NCBI RefSeq assembly: GCF_024172095.1
Contig: NZ_JAMZDX010000005.1
Location: 558,001 to 622,000 of the forward strand
Direction of reading: 5' to 3'
Length of the DNA: 64,000 bases
DNA from: Kitasatospora cinereorecta
Lineage (GTDB): Bacteria; Actinomycetota; Actinomycetes; Streptomycetales; Streptomycetaceae
Shown piece by piece: positions 26,192 through 35,445 of this stretch. Numbering within the stretch: position 1 is the stretch's first letter; each line of letters opens with the position of its first letter. The position numbers and the translations under genes were made by a program. The notes beneath the pieces are model-generated. The model did no database searches. It was not told the origin of the DNA and worked only from the letters and a program-made list of their open reading frames with translations.

Positions 26192-26233
26192 TCCCGTCCC
26201 CGGGCCCGGCCTTCACCGGGCCGTCCCACCGTC

Positions 26234-26272
26234 GCCCCGGCGGGGAGCCGCCCCACCGCCTCCCCGCCGGGC
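26234..26272. terminator. Bidirectional terminator between dps-like and class IV aminotransferase genes
   Basis: GCCCCGGCGGGGAG (26234-26247) pairs with CTCCCCGCCGGGC (26260-26272), with one bulged C and a 12-base loop, between two convergent genes. Confidence 0.6.
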
Positions 26273-26282
26273 GCACCAATGT

Positions 26283-27053
26283 CTAGAGCGGCTCCCCCGG
26301 CAGTGCCGTGTACGCCTCGCGCAGCCGGGCCACCACCGGGTGGTCCACCGCCAGCGCCGTGGAGTCGATCGCGGCCAGTGCCCGGACGCCGACCGCCGCG
26401 TTGGTGGCGAACGCCGCCTCGAACCCCTCCGGGCCGGCCACCTCCTCCGTGACACCGGTCGGCTCCAGGTCCTGCAGCAGCCGCAGGGTGGTGCCGGGCA
26501 GGTACGCGCCGCGCGGCCACACCACCTCACCGCCGCGGACCAGCCCCAGGTTCCAGGTGCCGCCCTCGGTGAGCCGCCCCCGCGGATCGGTGAACAGCAC
26601 GTCGTCCCAGCCGGCCAGCCGCGCCTCGCGCCGCAGCCGCAGCGCCCCGTACAGGCCGACCCCCTTCACCTGCGGCAGGTCGCGGACGTACCCGGCGGTG
26701 CGGACCCGGATCGGCCCGAGCGCCGGCGGGCCCGCCGGGCGGGTGGTGACCAGGACCCGCGGCTCGGCGGCCGCCCCGATCGAGCCGACGTCCAGCGCCG
26801 GGTCGAACAGCGTCACCCGGACCACCAGCGCGCCGGAGTCGGGCAGCGCCCGGCGGGCGTACGCCCGGATCCGCTCGAGGTCGGGCGCGACCCCGAACAG
26901 CGTGCGGCAGTCCCGGTCCAGCCGCTCCAGGTGCAGGGCGAGACCGCGGACCCGCCCGTCCTCCACCCGCATGGTGGTGAAGTGGCCGTAGTTGGTCAGG
27001 GCGAGCGCCTGGAGGTCCGCCGGGTCCACCGGCCGGCCGTCGAGTTCAGTCAT
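26283..27053 (-). CDS. Class IV PLP aminotransferase / aminodeoxychorismate lyase-like
   Basis: 256-aa fold-type IV PLP enzyme resembling PabC or D-amino-acid/branched-chain aminotransferases. Signatures: NYGHFTTMRV at the start, PQVKGVGLYGALRLRREA with the probable PLP lysine, DVLFTDPRGRLTEGGTWNL, and FATNAAVGVRAL near the end. Substrate is uncertain: these proteins cannot be assigned by sequence alone and no folate genes lie nearby. Confidence 0.75.
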   Translation of the reverse strand: MTELDGRPVDPADLQALALTNYGHFTTMRVEDGRVRGLALHLERLDRDCRTLFGVAPDLERIRAYARRALPDSGALVVRVTLFDPALDVGSIGAAAEPRVLVTTRPAGPPALGPIRVRTAGYVRDLPQVKGVGLYGALRLRREARLAGWDDVLFTDPRGRLTEGGTWNLGLVRGGEVVWPRGAYLPGTTLRLLQDLEPTGVTEEVAGPEGFEAAFATNAAVGVRALAAIDSTALAVDHPVVARLREAYTALPGEPL

Positions 27054-27110
27054 GGGCCCAGCATGGCAGCCGCCCCCGGACGGCCCGGGACGGCCGCGAC
27101 GGCCGGGCGC

Positions 27111-27518
27111 TCAGCCCGGCAGGCCGTCGCGGACCCGCCGGGAGACCTTGATCTCCTGGAGGTCGAGCACGCCGGGCGCGGGCACCACCCCGGGCCCGCC
27201 GGAGCGGACCCACGCGGTGATGTCGTCGACCATGTCGTCGGAGAGCACCCAGCCCAGCCAGACCGGACGGCCGCCGGCCCGCCGGCCCTCCGCCGAGGGG
27301 CCGACCACCACGACGTTGGAGTGGCCGCAGACGTCGAGGCAGTCCACCGCCCGGACCCGGCCCGCCCCGCCGACGCCGGCGCGCAGCCGCTCCAGCTGAC
27401 CCGCATGGTCCACCCCGGGGTGCTTGTCCGCCGAGCCGCAGCAGCAGCCGCGGCAGACGGTCACCGTCACCGGGGCGCTCGGGGCGGCGGCGGGTTCCTG
27501 GCGGGGACGACGGGCCAT
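27111..27518 (-). CDS. Thioredoxin-like [2Fe-2S] ferredoxin domain protein
   Basis: 135-aa cytoplasmic protein. The cluster-binding pattern is VCRGCCCG, then after about 35 residues VDCLDVCGHSNVVVVGP, the four-Cys layout of thioredoxin-like 2Fe-2S ferredoxins. A probable small electron carrier; partner unknown. The start MARRPRQEP is chosen for its GGAAGGAAAC ribosome-binding site. The class IV aminotransferase lies 57 bases downstream on the same strand, so the two may share a transcript. Confidence 0.75.
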   Translation of the reverse strand: MARRPRQEPAAAPSAPVTVTVCRGCCCGSADKHPGVDHAGQLERLRAGVGGAGRVRAVDCLDVCGHSNVVVVGPSAEGRRAGGRPVWLGWVLSDDMVDDITAWVRSGGPGVVPAPGVLDLQEIKVSRRVRDGLPG

Positions 27519-27752
27519 CAGTTTCCTTCCCAAGGGGGCCCGCCGCCGTCGTCGGCCGCAGGCCGGTCGGAGGTCGGGCCGCCGCGGACGTGCACGGGCG
27601 GTCACCAGATTCTGCCCCACCGGCCACCGGCCCCGGCCCGGCGGGCGGGGCGAGCGGCGCCGCGCTCCCCGCGCGGACCGCCCGGGATCGACCTACCGTG
27701 TGACCACGACCACAGGCCGCGCACTGCCGCGCGGACGAGGAGAGGACTGGCT

Positions 27753-28187
27753 GTGATCACAGCGCGTGACATCATGCACTCCGGCGCTCAGTGCGTCAAC
27801 GCCGACCAGACCCTGATGGACGCGTCGAAGATGATGCGGGACATGGGCGTCGGCGCCCTTCCCATCTGCGGCCCGGACGGGAAGCTCAAGGGCATCATCA
27901 CCGACCGTGACATCGTGACCCGATGTATCGCGATGGGCAAGGACCCCTCGATGATGAAGGCCATGGAGCTGTCCGACCACCTGCACTGCGTGCGGGCCGA
28001 CGACGACATGGACACCGTGCTGAAGAAGATGGAGCAGCACCAGATCCGTCGCATCCCGGTCATCGACGGCGAGCGCCTGGTGGGCATGATCAGCGAGAAG
28101 GACCTGGCCATGGGCCACCGCGAGGGCATGCGGGTGACCGACCGCCAGATCATCGAGTTCATGGACAGCATGTACGTCGACCGCTGA
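27753..28187 (+). CDS. CBS-domain pair protein
   Basis: 144-aa soluble protein with tandem CBS motifs: first ARDIMHSGAQCV to GIITDRDIVTR, second MEQHQIRRIPVIDGERLVG to MISEKDLAM. The pair forms a Bateman module that binds adenosyl nucleotides. No fused effector domain is present, so it is a stand-alone sensor; actinobacteria often carry several such genes linked to stress or dormancy. GTG start with GAGGAGAGG upstream. A strong terminator follows. Confidence 0.88.
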   Translation: MITARDIMHSGAQCVNADQTLMDASKMMRDMGVGALPICGPDGKLKGIITDRDIVTRCIAMGKDPSMMKAMELSDHLHCVRADDDMDTVLKKMEQHQIRRIPVIDGERLVGMISEKDLAMGHREGMRVTDRQIIEFMDSMYVDR

Positions 28188-28203
28188 CCCGCTCCGGCGG
28201 GAC

Positions 28204-28239
28204 GAGGTGGCGCCGACCGGACGCGGTCGGCGCCACCTC
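28204..28239 (+). terminator. Terminator after the CBS gene
   Basis: A perfect 15-bp stem (GAGGTGGCGCCGACC with GGTCGGCGCCACCTC) and a 6-base loop GGACGC, 17 bases after the stop codon. Confidence 0.8.
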
Positions 28240-28345
28240 GGCGCGTTGTCCGCCCCGTATTCCCCGGCCGCCGTTCGAGTACGGAGGCTAGACTCGGCCG
28301 ACCCTCGGGTCGTCCGTTGATCTTCCGTACTGATGGAGTGACAAG

Positions 28346-29800
28346 ATGGTGAGCAGGCGCGGCCTGTTGGGTGGGGCGACCATCGTCGGGATGGGTGCAC
28401 TGATCGATCTGGCGGGGCCGGGCGCGGTGGCGCAGGCCGAGACGCTGGACACGCCGTTCACACCCGTCCTCGTCCCGCACCTGGCGCAGGCGGAGCTGAT
28501 GGTGCAGTACCAGCGGATGCTGGCGGCCGGCGCGGTACCCGCGGGCCTGGCCGGGCACTGGCCGCTGGACGGCAACGGCGCCGACCTCTCCGGGCTGAAC
28601 CGCCCGGTGACCGCGGGACCGGACGCCACCTGGTCCACCGCCCGGGCGGGCGGGGCGCTCGCGCTGGGCGGCACCGCCGGCGCCTACGCCTCCGGCCCGA
28701 GCGTGGTGGACACCACCGCCCCGTTCACCGTCGCCGCCTGGGTCCAGCTCGGCGACACCACCGCGATCCGCACCGCGGTCAGCCAGGACGGCGCCACCAC
28801 CAGCCGCTTCCTGCTGCACTTCGACCCCACCGGCGGCGGCTGGTCGTTCAAGGTGCGCAGCGCCGACCAGGCCCAGAAGGTGGCGGCGGTGGCCGGCACC
28901 CCGGTCACCGCCAACACCTGGACCCACCTGACCGGCGTCTGGGACGGCGCGAACGTCCGGCTCTACGTCAACGGCGCGCTCGCGGGCAGCGCCGCCGACA
29001 CCACCACGCCGTGGGACTCGCCGCAGGGCCTCAACATCGGCCGGGCCAAGTGGGACGGCGCCCCGGCCAACCGCTGGATCGGCTCGGTCGACGACGTCCG
29101 GCTCTGGGGCCGGGCGCTCACCGCGGCGGAGATCGCCGTGGTCGGCGGGCTGACCGCGCGCCAGAACAACCAGTACAGCTTCGCCACCGCGAACGTGGTC
29201 TGGGGGCAGCCCTCGGACCCGGCCACCTGGTTCTCCCAGGCCCGGTGCGCCTCCTTCCTCACCAAGGTCCTGAAGTACACCTACCCGTGGGCGGCCGACG
29301 GGTCGTACCACCAGCAGTGGTTCGGCGCGAGCAGCCCGGAGGCGGCCGACTACCAGGCCGGCTTCGCGGGCAACCCCGGTCCGCACTTCCGGCCCGTGCT
29401 CCGGCCCGCCGACCTGCGGCCGGGCGACCTGATCGCGGTGAACTACAACGGCAGCGACACCAGGAACACCGGGCACATCGTGATGGTCCGCTCGGTCAAG
29501 GGCGTCTACACCGGCTCGGCGGTCTACCCGACCGAGACCCAGTACGCGGTGGAGATCATCGACTGCACCAGCGACGCGCACGGCGTCTTCGGCGTGGGCA
29601 ACTACGGGACGTACCCCGACACCCGGATGGTCGGCGCGGTGGACGCGGACAACCTCCAGGGCGTCGGGATCGGCCACATGATGTTCTACGCCGCCAACGA
29701 CACCGGTTACTTCTCCCGGTACCGATGGAGCGTCAACACCGCGTCGGACAAGACCTACACCGTGACGCAGCGGCCGATCGCCGCCGCCCGAGTGGTCTGA
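28346..29800 (+). CDS. Tat-exported LamG-domain protein with CHAP/NlpC-like C-terminal domain
   Basis: 484-aa secreted protein. A Tat signal VSRRGLLGG precedes a hydrophobic region ending VAQAE. Residues about 70-265 are a concanavalin-like LamG jellyroll: GHWPLDGNGAD, PFTVAAWVQL, WTHLTGVWDGANVRLYVNG and GSVDDVRLWGRAL. Residues about 280-430 resemble a papain-fold amidase: ARCASFLTKV (candidate Cys), DLRPGDLIAVNY, and NTGHIVMVRS (candidate His). Predicted to bind glycan and cleave a wall-linked amide or peptide; the catalytic assignment is tentative. It follows the CBS terminator with its own leader. Confidence 0.7.
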   Translation: MVSRRGLLGGATIVGMGALIDLAGPGAVAQAETLDTPFTPVLVPHLAQAELMVQYQRMLAAGAVPAGLAGHWPLDGNGADLSGLNRPVTAGPDATWSTARAGGALALGGTAGAYASGPSVVDTTAPFTVAAWVQLGDTTAIRTAVSQDGATTSRFLLHFDPTGGGWSFKVRSADQAQKVAAVAGTPVTANTWTHLTGVWDGANVRLYVNGALAGSAADTTTPWDSPQGLNIGRAKWDGAPANRWIGSVDDVRLWGRALTAAEIAVVGGLTARQNNQYSFATANVVWGQPSDPATWFSQARCASFLTKVLKYTYPWAADGSYHQQWFGASSPEAADYQAGFAGNPGPHFRPVLRPADLRPGDLIAVNYNGSDTRNTGHIVMVRSVKGVYTGSAVYPTETQYAVEIIDCTSDAHGVFGVGNYGTYPDTRMVGAVDADNLQGVGIGHMMFYAANDTGYFSRYRWSVNTASDKTYTVTQRPIAAARVV

Positions 29801-29816
29801 CGGGCCGCCCCGCAGG

Positions 29817-31472
29817 TCAGGCGGTCGCCTCGGCGGCCGCCCGGCCCGCGGCGCGGCCGGAGAACAGGCAGCCGCCGAGGAAGGTGCCCTCCAGCGAGCG
29901 GTAGCCGTGCACCCCGCCGCCGCCGAACCCGGCCGCCTCGCCGGCCGCGTACACCCCGTCCAGCACCGTGCCGTCCGCCGTGAGCACCCGGGAGGACAGG
30001 TCGGTCTCCAGCCCGCCGAGCGACTTGCGGGTCAGGATGTTCAGCCGGACCGCGATCAGCGGACCGGCCTTGGGGTCCAGCAGGCGGTGCGGGGCGGCGG
30101 TGCGGATCAGCTTGTCGCCGAGGTAGCGGCGGGCCCCGTGGATGGCGGTGACCTGGAGGTCCTTGCCGAAGGGGTTGGCGATCTCGCGGTCGCGCGCCTC
30201 GATCTCGCGGCGCAGCCCGGCCTCGTCGATCAGCGGCTCGGGGGTCTTGGCGTTCATGCCGCGCACCAGCTCGGTGAGACTGTCCGCGACCACGAAGTCC
30301 GCGCCGTGGCGCTTGAACGCCTCGACCGGGCCGGGGGCGCCGGGCAGCGCCCGGCCGAGCACGTGGCGGACCGACTTGCCGGTCAGGTCCGGGTTCTGCT
30401 CCGAGCCGGAGAGGGCGAACTCCTTCTCGATGATCTTCTGGGTGAGCACGAACCAGGTGTGGTCGTGCCCGGTGGTCATGATGTGTTCGAGGGTGCCCAG
30501 GGTGTCGAAGCCGGGGAAGAGCGGGACGGGCAGCCGGCGGCCGCGGGCGTCCAGCCAGAGCGAGGACGGGCCGGGCAGGATCCGGATGCCGTGCTGCGGC
30601 CAGATCGGGTCCCAGTTCTCGATGCCCTCGGTGTAGTGCCACATCCGGTCGCCGTTGATCAGGTGGCCGCCGGCCGCGCCGGTGATGTCCAGCATCAGTC
30701 CGTCCACGTGGGCGGGGACGCCGGAGAGCATCCGGGCCGGCGGGGTGCCGAGCCGGGCCGGCCAGGCCTTGCGGACCAGCTCGTGGTTGCCGCCGATCCC
30801 GCCGGAGGCCACCACCACGGCCTGGGCGCGGAGTTCGAAGTGCCCGGCGACCTCGCGGGAGCTGGCCTCGCCGCGCCGGACCTGACTGGCCACCAGGACT
30901 TCGCCGCTCACCGTGTCGGTACGTCCGGCGGTCGCGGTGAGCGCGGTGACCCGGTGGCGGAAGCGCAGGTCGACCAGGCCGCGTGCGACGGCGGTCCGCA
31001 CCCGGCGGGCGAACGGCTCGACCAGGCCTGGCCCGGTGCCCCAGGTGATGTGGAAGCGGGGCACCGAGTTGCCGGGGCCGCTGGCCAGCAGTCCGCCGCG
31101 CTCGGCCCAGCCCACCACCGGGAAGAACCGGACGCCCATGCCGTGCAGCCAGGAGCGCTTCTCGCCGGCCGCGAAGTCCACGTACGCCTCGGCCCAGCGG
31201 CGCGGCCAGGCGTCCTCCGGCCGGTCGAAGCCGGCCGAGCCCTGCCAGTCCTGCCAGGCCAGTTCGCGCGAGTCGCGGATCCGCAGCCGGCGCTGCTCGG
31301 GCGAGTCGACCAGGAAGAGCCCGCCGAAGGACCAGTGCGCCTGGCCGCCGAGCGAGGCCGCGGGCTCCTGGTCCAGCAGGATCACCTTCCGTCCGGCGTC
31401 GGCGAGTTCGGCGGTGGCGACCAGGCCCGCGAGGCCGGCCCCGATCACGATGACGTCGGCGTCCAGGGCCAT
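29817..31472 (-). CDS. FAD-binding dehydrogenase (fumarate reductase/KstD-like)
   Basis: 551-aa flavoprotein. N-terminal FAD loop VIGAGLAGLVATAELADAG and ILLDQEPAASLGGQAHWSFG, a VVVASGGIGGNHELVRK block in the middle, and the C-terminal flavin-binding ending LDGVYAAGEAAGFGGGGVHG. The layout fits actinobacterial FAD-binding dehydrogenases related to 3-ketosteroid delta-1-dehydrogenase; substrate unknown. The start follows GGAGG. The upstream gap holds a large inverted-repeat operator, which suggests inducible control. Confidence 0.82.
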   Translation of the reverse strand: MALDADVIVIGAGLAGLVATAELADAGRKVILLDQEPAASLGGQAHWSFGGLFLVDSPEQRRLRIRDSRELAWQDWQGSAGFDRPEDAWPRRWAEAYVDFAAGEKRSWLHGMGVRFFPVVGWAERGGLLASGPGNSVPRFHITWGTGPGLVEPFARRVRTAVARGLVDLRFRHRVTALTATAGRTDTVSGEVLVASQVRRGEASSREVAGHFELRAQAVVVASGGIGGNHELVRKAWPARLGTPPARMLSGVPAHVDGLMLDITGAAGGHLINGDRMWHYTEGIENWDPIWPQHGIRILPGPSSLWLDARGRRLPVPLFPGFDTLGTLEHIMTTGHDHTWFVLTQKIIEKEFALSGSEQNPDLTGKSVRHVLGRALPGAPGPVEAFKRHGADFVVADSLTELVRGMNAKTPEPLIDEAGLRREIEARDREIANPFGKDLQVTAIHGARRYLGDKLIRTAAPHRLLDPKAGPLIAVRLNILTRKSLGGLETDLSSRVLTADGTVLDGVYAAGEAAGFGGGGVHGYRSLEGTFLGGCLFSGRAAGRAAAEATA

Positions 31473-31542
31473 GCGGCGGTCCTCCAGGGTCTGCGGGGTG
31501 TCATGATCCTGCGCTCTTCGGGCCCCCCGGTCAACCGTCCGC

Positions 31543-31603
31543 GCGGAATTCCGCTCCACGGTGTATCAGAATTCCCATCGCTCCACGGTGGAGCGGAATT
31601 CCG
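31543..31603. promoter_or_regulatory. Paired inverted operator between FAD dehydrogenase and SGNH genes
   Basis: CGGAATTCCGCTCCACGGTG (31544-31563) occurs again in inverted orientation at 31581-31603 with one mismatch over that length. Each copy contains GGAATTCC, and the second includes the perfect palindrome CTCCAC-G-GTGGAG (31581-31593). Paired TetR-type sites often look like this. No TetR gene is adjacent. Confidence 0.6.
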
Positions 31604-31723
31604 AATACCGCTGACAGACTCTCAGGAATTCCTGCCGAATATCTGGACAGCGCATTAACCCGTCGGTAACTTACCGATCAGTACTACCCCCACCCACCCA
31701 GGTTCTGGCCCCCAGGAGGAACC

Positions 31724-32650
31724 GTGCTCAGCCGTGCCCTGAAACGATCGTCCGTCCTGGTCAGCGGCGCCCTCTTGGCCGCCGCGCTCACCGCCGCCGG
31801 GTCCCCCGCCCAGGCCGCGTCCCCCACCACGGGAAAGTACGTCGCACTCGGCGACTCGTACGCCGCCGGCGCCGGAGTCCCCCACTCCTCGGCCGGCCTC
31901 TGCCTGCGCTCCGACCACAATTACGGCCACCTGGTCGCAGCCGCCCTCGGCAGCAACTCGTACACCGACGTCACCTGCGCGGCCGCCAAGGTCGAGGCGA
32001 TGACCGAGCCGCAGTACGACGCCTTCATCAAGGTGAACGACCCCCAGCTGAACGCGGTCACCCCCGACACCTCGCTGATCACCCTCGGCATCGGCGGCAA
32101 CGACCTCGGCACCTCCGACCTCGGCGTCGGCGACGTCATCGCCACCTGCGTGGCGGGCGCGGTCGTCAACCCGTTCGGCACCCCGTGCAAGGACCACTAC
32201 GCCGACGGCCACTGGAGCTGGAGCCAGTGGGCCTGGGTGTGGGGCGAGGACACCCTCGCCGACCGGATCGACGCCGCCGAGCCGCAGCTCGCCGCGGCCC
32301 TGCAGAAGATCCACGCCAAGGCGCCGAACGCCAAGGTCCTGCTGGTCGGGTACCCGTCGGTGCTGCCGGAGAACGAGTGGGACTGCGCCGGCCGACAGCC
32401 CGTCACCGTCGGCGACGTCGCCTACCTGCGCGGCGTCCTCAACCGGCTGAACACCATGCTCGCCACCACCGCCAAGGCCAACAACGCCACCTACGTCGAC
32501 ACCCAGACCCCGACCCGGGGCCACGACGCCTGCTCCGACGACCGCTGGATCGAGGGCGCGCTGCCGGGCTCGCCCGCGGTGCCCTTCCACCCCAACGCGA
32601 CCGGCGAGCAGGTCATGGCCACCGCGGTCCTGCACGCGCTCGGCCGCTGA
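31724..32650 (+). CDS. Secreted SGNH/GDSL lipase-esterase
   Basis: 308-aa secreted hydrolase similar in layout to the S. coelicolor SCO1725-type lipases. Signal peptide with LLAAALTAAG ending AQAAS; GDSYAAGAG (block I with nucleophile Ser), a Gly in ALGSNS, GIGGNDLG (block III Asn) and PFHPNATG (block V His). Cys pairs in LCLRSD, VTCAA, ATCVAG and TPCKD probably form disulfides. GTG start with AGGAGGAACC. A 19-bp hairpin follows. Confidence 0.88.
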   Translation: MLSRALKRSSVLVSGALLAAALTAAGSPAQAASPTTGKYVALGDSYAAGAGVPHSSAGLCLRSDHNYGHLVAAALGSNSYTDVTCAAAKVEAMTEPQYDAFIKVNDPQLNAVTPDTSLITLGIGGNDLGTSDLGVGDVIATCVAGAVVNPFGTPCKDHYADGHWSWSQWAWVWGEDTLADRIDAAEPQLAAALQKIHAKAPNAKVLLVGYPSVLPENEWDCAGRQPVTVGDVAYLRGVLNRLNTMLATTAKANNATYVDTQTPTRGHDACSDDRWIEGALPGSPAVPFHPNATGEQVMATAVLHALGR

Positions 32651-32738
32651 CCCCCGGACCACTCCCGCACCCCGGCGTCCCGGATCCTCCCCACCCACCC
32701 GGATCCGGGACGCCGGCCTCCATCCGCAGTGAAAAACG

Positions 32739-32779
32739 GCCGGGCCGGCCGGAGGCGCATCGCCTCCGGCCGGCCCGGC
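32739..32779. terminator. Strong bidirectional terminator, 19-bp stem
   Basis: GCCGGGCCGGCCGGAGGCG (32739-32757) pairs perfectly with 32761-32779 around a 3-base CAT loop. It lies between the convergent SGNH hydrolase and nuclease genes and is preceded by GAAAAAC. Confidence 0.85.
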
Positions 32780-32792
32780 TCCGTCACCGCGG

Positions 32793-35216
32793 TCACGGCT
32801 TGATGCGGACCACCTGCGGGTCGTGGTCGCTCGCCTGCTGGGCGAACTCGCTGTTGATGTGCACCACGTCGTACTCGACGTGCTGGCGCTTCAGCGCGGG
32901 GCTGACCAGGATGTGGTCGAGCACCTGGGAGTTGCCCTGGTAGACGTAGGAGTAACGCTCCCTCGCCGGCAGCTCGTTGACCAGGTCGCGGAGCACGCCG
33001 CCCTGGGTGAGCGTGGTCAGCGCGGTCGAGAACTGGTAGTCGTTGAAGTCGCCGAGCGAGACGATCCGGGCGTCCGGGTCGGCGGCCAGCAGCTTGGCGA
33101 CGAAGTCGTGCTCGACGGTCGCCTGCTTGACGCGCTGGACCTCGGAGGAGCGGGTCGGCGCCTGGAAGCGGCTGTCCAGGCCCTGGTCGCCGCCCTTGCT
33201 GTTGAAGTGGTTGGCGATCACGAAGACCGGCTTGTTGTGGAAGCTGAACTGGCCGACCAGCGGCTTGCGGCTGGTGGTCCAGGCCTCGTTGTTCGGGTCG
33301 ATGCGGCCCGGGGAGGCGGTCAGCGCGGTGTGCTTGCCGGTGCCGGTGACGTCCACGGCGGTGGTGGAGTCGCCGCCGGCGATGTCGGTGAAGGAGACCC
33401 GCGCCGGGTTGAACAGGAACACCTGGCGGATGTTGCCGCCGGGCTCGCCGCCGTCCTTGCCGTCGACCGGGTTGATCGAGCGCCACTCGTACGCCGGGCC
33501 GCCCGCGGCCTTGACCGCGTCGATGAACTTGTTGATCGTCACATCGGCGGCGACGGTGCCGTCGTTGGTCGGCCCGTTGTTGTCCTGGATCTCCTCCAGG
33601 GTCACGATGTCGGGCGAGCGCAGGTTGGTGACGACGCCGGTGGCCAGCTGGGCGAACTTGTCGGCCGGGTCGCCCGGGTCGAGGTTCTCCACGTTGTAGG
33701 TGGCGACGGTCAGCTCGCTGGGCTGCGCCCGGTCGGTGACCTCGCGCTTGAGGCCGTTGTCCTGGACGGTGCCGAGGCCGGTCGCGGCGATGGTGTAGCC
33801 GCCGAACTGGTTGTAGTCGAGCGGGCCGCTGGTGGCGCCGAGCAGCTGGTCGCCGACGTTGGCGGTGGGGAAGTCGGCCGCGGCGCCGAGCGACTGCACC
33901 ATGATCCGGCCGGTGTTGGGCCGGTCGTAGCCGAGGTAGACCACGCCGCCGCGCCCGGAGCGCGGGTCGGCGCAGCGGGCGTCCACCCACAGCTCGTGGT
34001 ACTGGTCGGTGGCCTGCACCACGGGGACGTTGCGGACCTCGACGTTCATGCCCTCCAGCGACTCGAAGCGGTCGAGGGCGTAGCTGCCGGGCTGCAGCGG
34101 CAGGTTCTCGATCGAACCGCCGGCGGCGTCAGGGGTGTACGCGGCGGGGATGGTGGAGGCGTCCAGCACGACCGGGGCCGGCACGGCGTTGCCGGAGGAG
34201 ACCACCGTCACCTGCGGGTTGCTCAGCTCGGTGACGGACTGGCCGCCGCCGGAGTAGGCCGGGTAGTACTCGGTGACCTTGGCGGTCACCAGCACCGAGT
34301 CGCCGACCTTGACGGCCGGGGCGGCGCTGCCGGTGTAGACGAACACGCCCTCGCTGGTGGCCGGGTCGGCGTCCGGGTTCGGGTCCTGCATCCAGAAGCC
34401 CTTGGAGCCGTAGGTGCGCACGCCGGTCACCACGCCGGGTATGCCGGCGATGGTCTTGCCGACCTTGGGCGAGGTGCGGGTGTTGCCCTGGATGTCGTGG
34501 ATGCGGACGCTGCCGGGCTCGGTCGGGCCGGTGGAGCCGCTGCCGCCCTCGGCGGCCTCGCCCTTGCTGTTGACCGGGGTCGGCGCGCCGGCCTTCAGGT
34601 CGGCGGCGTTGTCGTCGGTGTCGGCCAGCGCGGCGGAGCGGGCGACCGAGGCGGTGTTGGAGGCGCCGGCGGCGGAGGCGCTGCCCTCGTGGACCACGGC
34701 GGTGCCGAAGCCGACCAGGTCGACCACGCGCGGGTCGGCGGCGCAGTCGGCGGCGGTCTTGCAGGTCAGCGCGGTGGTGCCGGAGACCAGGGCGACGGTG
34801 CCGCTGGTGCCCGAGAGGGCCAGGTTGCCGCTGGCGTCCGGGGTCGGCAGGTCGACGGTGCCGCCGGCGCCGGCCGCCTCGGCGACCAGGAAGCGGCCGC
34901 CGGGGGCGATCGAGCCGGTCAGCTGGGTGACGCCCCACTGGCTGGAGGCGCTCGGGCTGCCGGTCAGGTACTGGACGCTGTAGCCGGTGAGGCCGAAGGC
35001 GCCGCCGCCCTTGTTGGCCAGCTCGATGAAGTCGTTCTTGAGGGTGGCGCCGGAGTTGCCGCCGCCGCCGTACACCTCGGCGATGACCGCGCCGGTGGAG
35101 GGCGCGGCGAAGGCACCGGGCAGCGGGACGAGCACCAGCGAGGCCGCGACGGCCGCGGGGACGGTCGCGCGCAGCAGGGTGCGCGAGCGGGGGCGGGCGG
35201 CGGTGGGCTTGGTCAC
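32793..35216 (-). CDS. ExeM/NucH-family extracellular endonuclease
   Basis: 807-aa secreted nuclease. Signal peptide (hydrophobic run ending GAFAAPST), a lamin-tail domain (about 40-200: VIAEVYGGGGNSG, NDFIELANKG), an OB-like region (about 240-400), then an endonuclease/exonuclease/phosphatase domain from about 500: VATYNVENLD, LEEIQDNNG, ANHFNSKGG, GDFNDYQ and ASDHDPQ. It degrades extracellular DNA and may supply phosphate. GTG start with AAGGAG. Its upstream region carries near-direct GTCATCT repeats. Confidence 0.9.
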   Translation of the reverse strand: MTKPTAARPRSRTLLRATVPAAVAASLVLVPLPGAFAAPSTGAVIAEVYGGGGNSGATLKNDFIELANKGGGAFGLTGYSVQYLTGSPSASSQWGVTQLTGSIAPGGRFLVAEAAGAGGTVDLPTPDASGNLALSGTSGTVALVSGTTALTCKTAADCAADPRVVDLVGFGTAVVHEGSASAAGASNTASVARSAALADTDDNAADLKAGAPTPVNSKGEAAEGGSGSTGPTEPGSVRIHDIQGNTRTSPKVGKTIAGIPGVVTGVRTYGSKGFWMQDPNPDADPATSEGVFVYTGSAAPAVKVGDSVLVTAKVTEYYPAYSGGGQSVTELSNPQVTVVSSGNAVPAPVVLDASTIPAAYTPDAAGGSIENLPLQPGSYALDRFESLEGMNVEVRNVPVVQATDQYHELWVDARCADPRSGRGGVVYLGYDRPNTGRIMVQSLGAAADFPTANVGDQLLGATSGPLDYNQFGGYTIAATGLGTVQDNGLKREVTDRAQPSELTVATYNVENLDPGDPADKFAQLATGVVTNLRSPDIVTLEEIQDNNGPTNDGTVAADVTINKFIDAVKAAGGPAYEWRSINPVDGKDGGEPGGNIRQVFLFNPARVSFTDIAGGDSTTAVDVTGTGKHTALTASPGRIDPNNEAWTTSRKPLVGQFSFHNKPVFVIANHFNSKGGDQGLDSRFQAPTRSSEVQRVKQATVEHDFVAKLLAADPDARIVSLGDFNDYQFSTALTTLTQGGVLRDLVNELPARERYSYVYQGNSQVLDHILVSPALKRQHVEYDVVHINSEFAQQASDHDPQVVRIKP

Positions 35217-35338
35217 CGTTCAGGACTCCTTCGTGGGCGGCTGCGGGCAGCCCGGACACCCGGTCGCCGTGGGGGCGCCGGGAGGGGGTGAGGGTGCGTC
35301 AGAGTGCGTTCGTCGCACGGCCTACTCGCGTAGATGAC

Positions 35339-35371
35339 CAGCCGAAGATACGCGCGTAGAAGATGACACGA
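35339..35371 (-). promoter_or_regulatory. Direct-repeat region upstream of the nuclease gene
   Basis: On the minus strand, GTCATCTTCTACGCGCGTA and GTCATCTACGCGAGTAG lie about 25-30 bases apart upstream of the nuclease. Direct repeats of this kind recall response-regulator sites (for example PhoP boxes), but the match to GTTCACC units is weak. Confidence 0.3.
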
Positions 35372-35445
35372 CAAGACACCGGGCGTTAACAGTTGATGCC
35401 ACAGGGCGAGGCTTCAGGCCGAAATCCGGCCGAACCGGACGGCTC

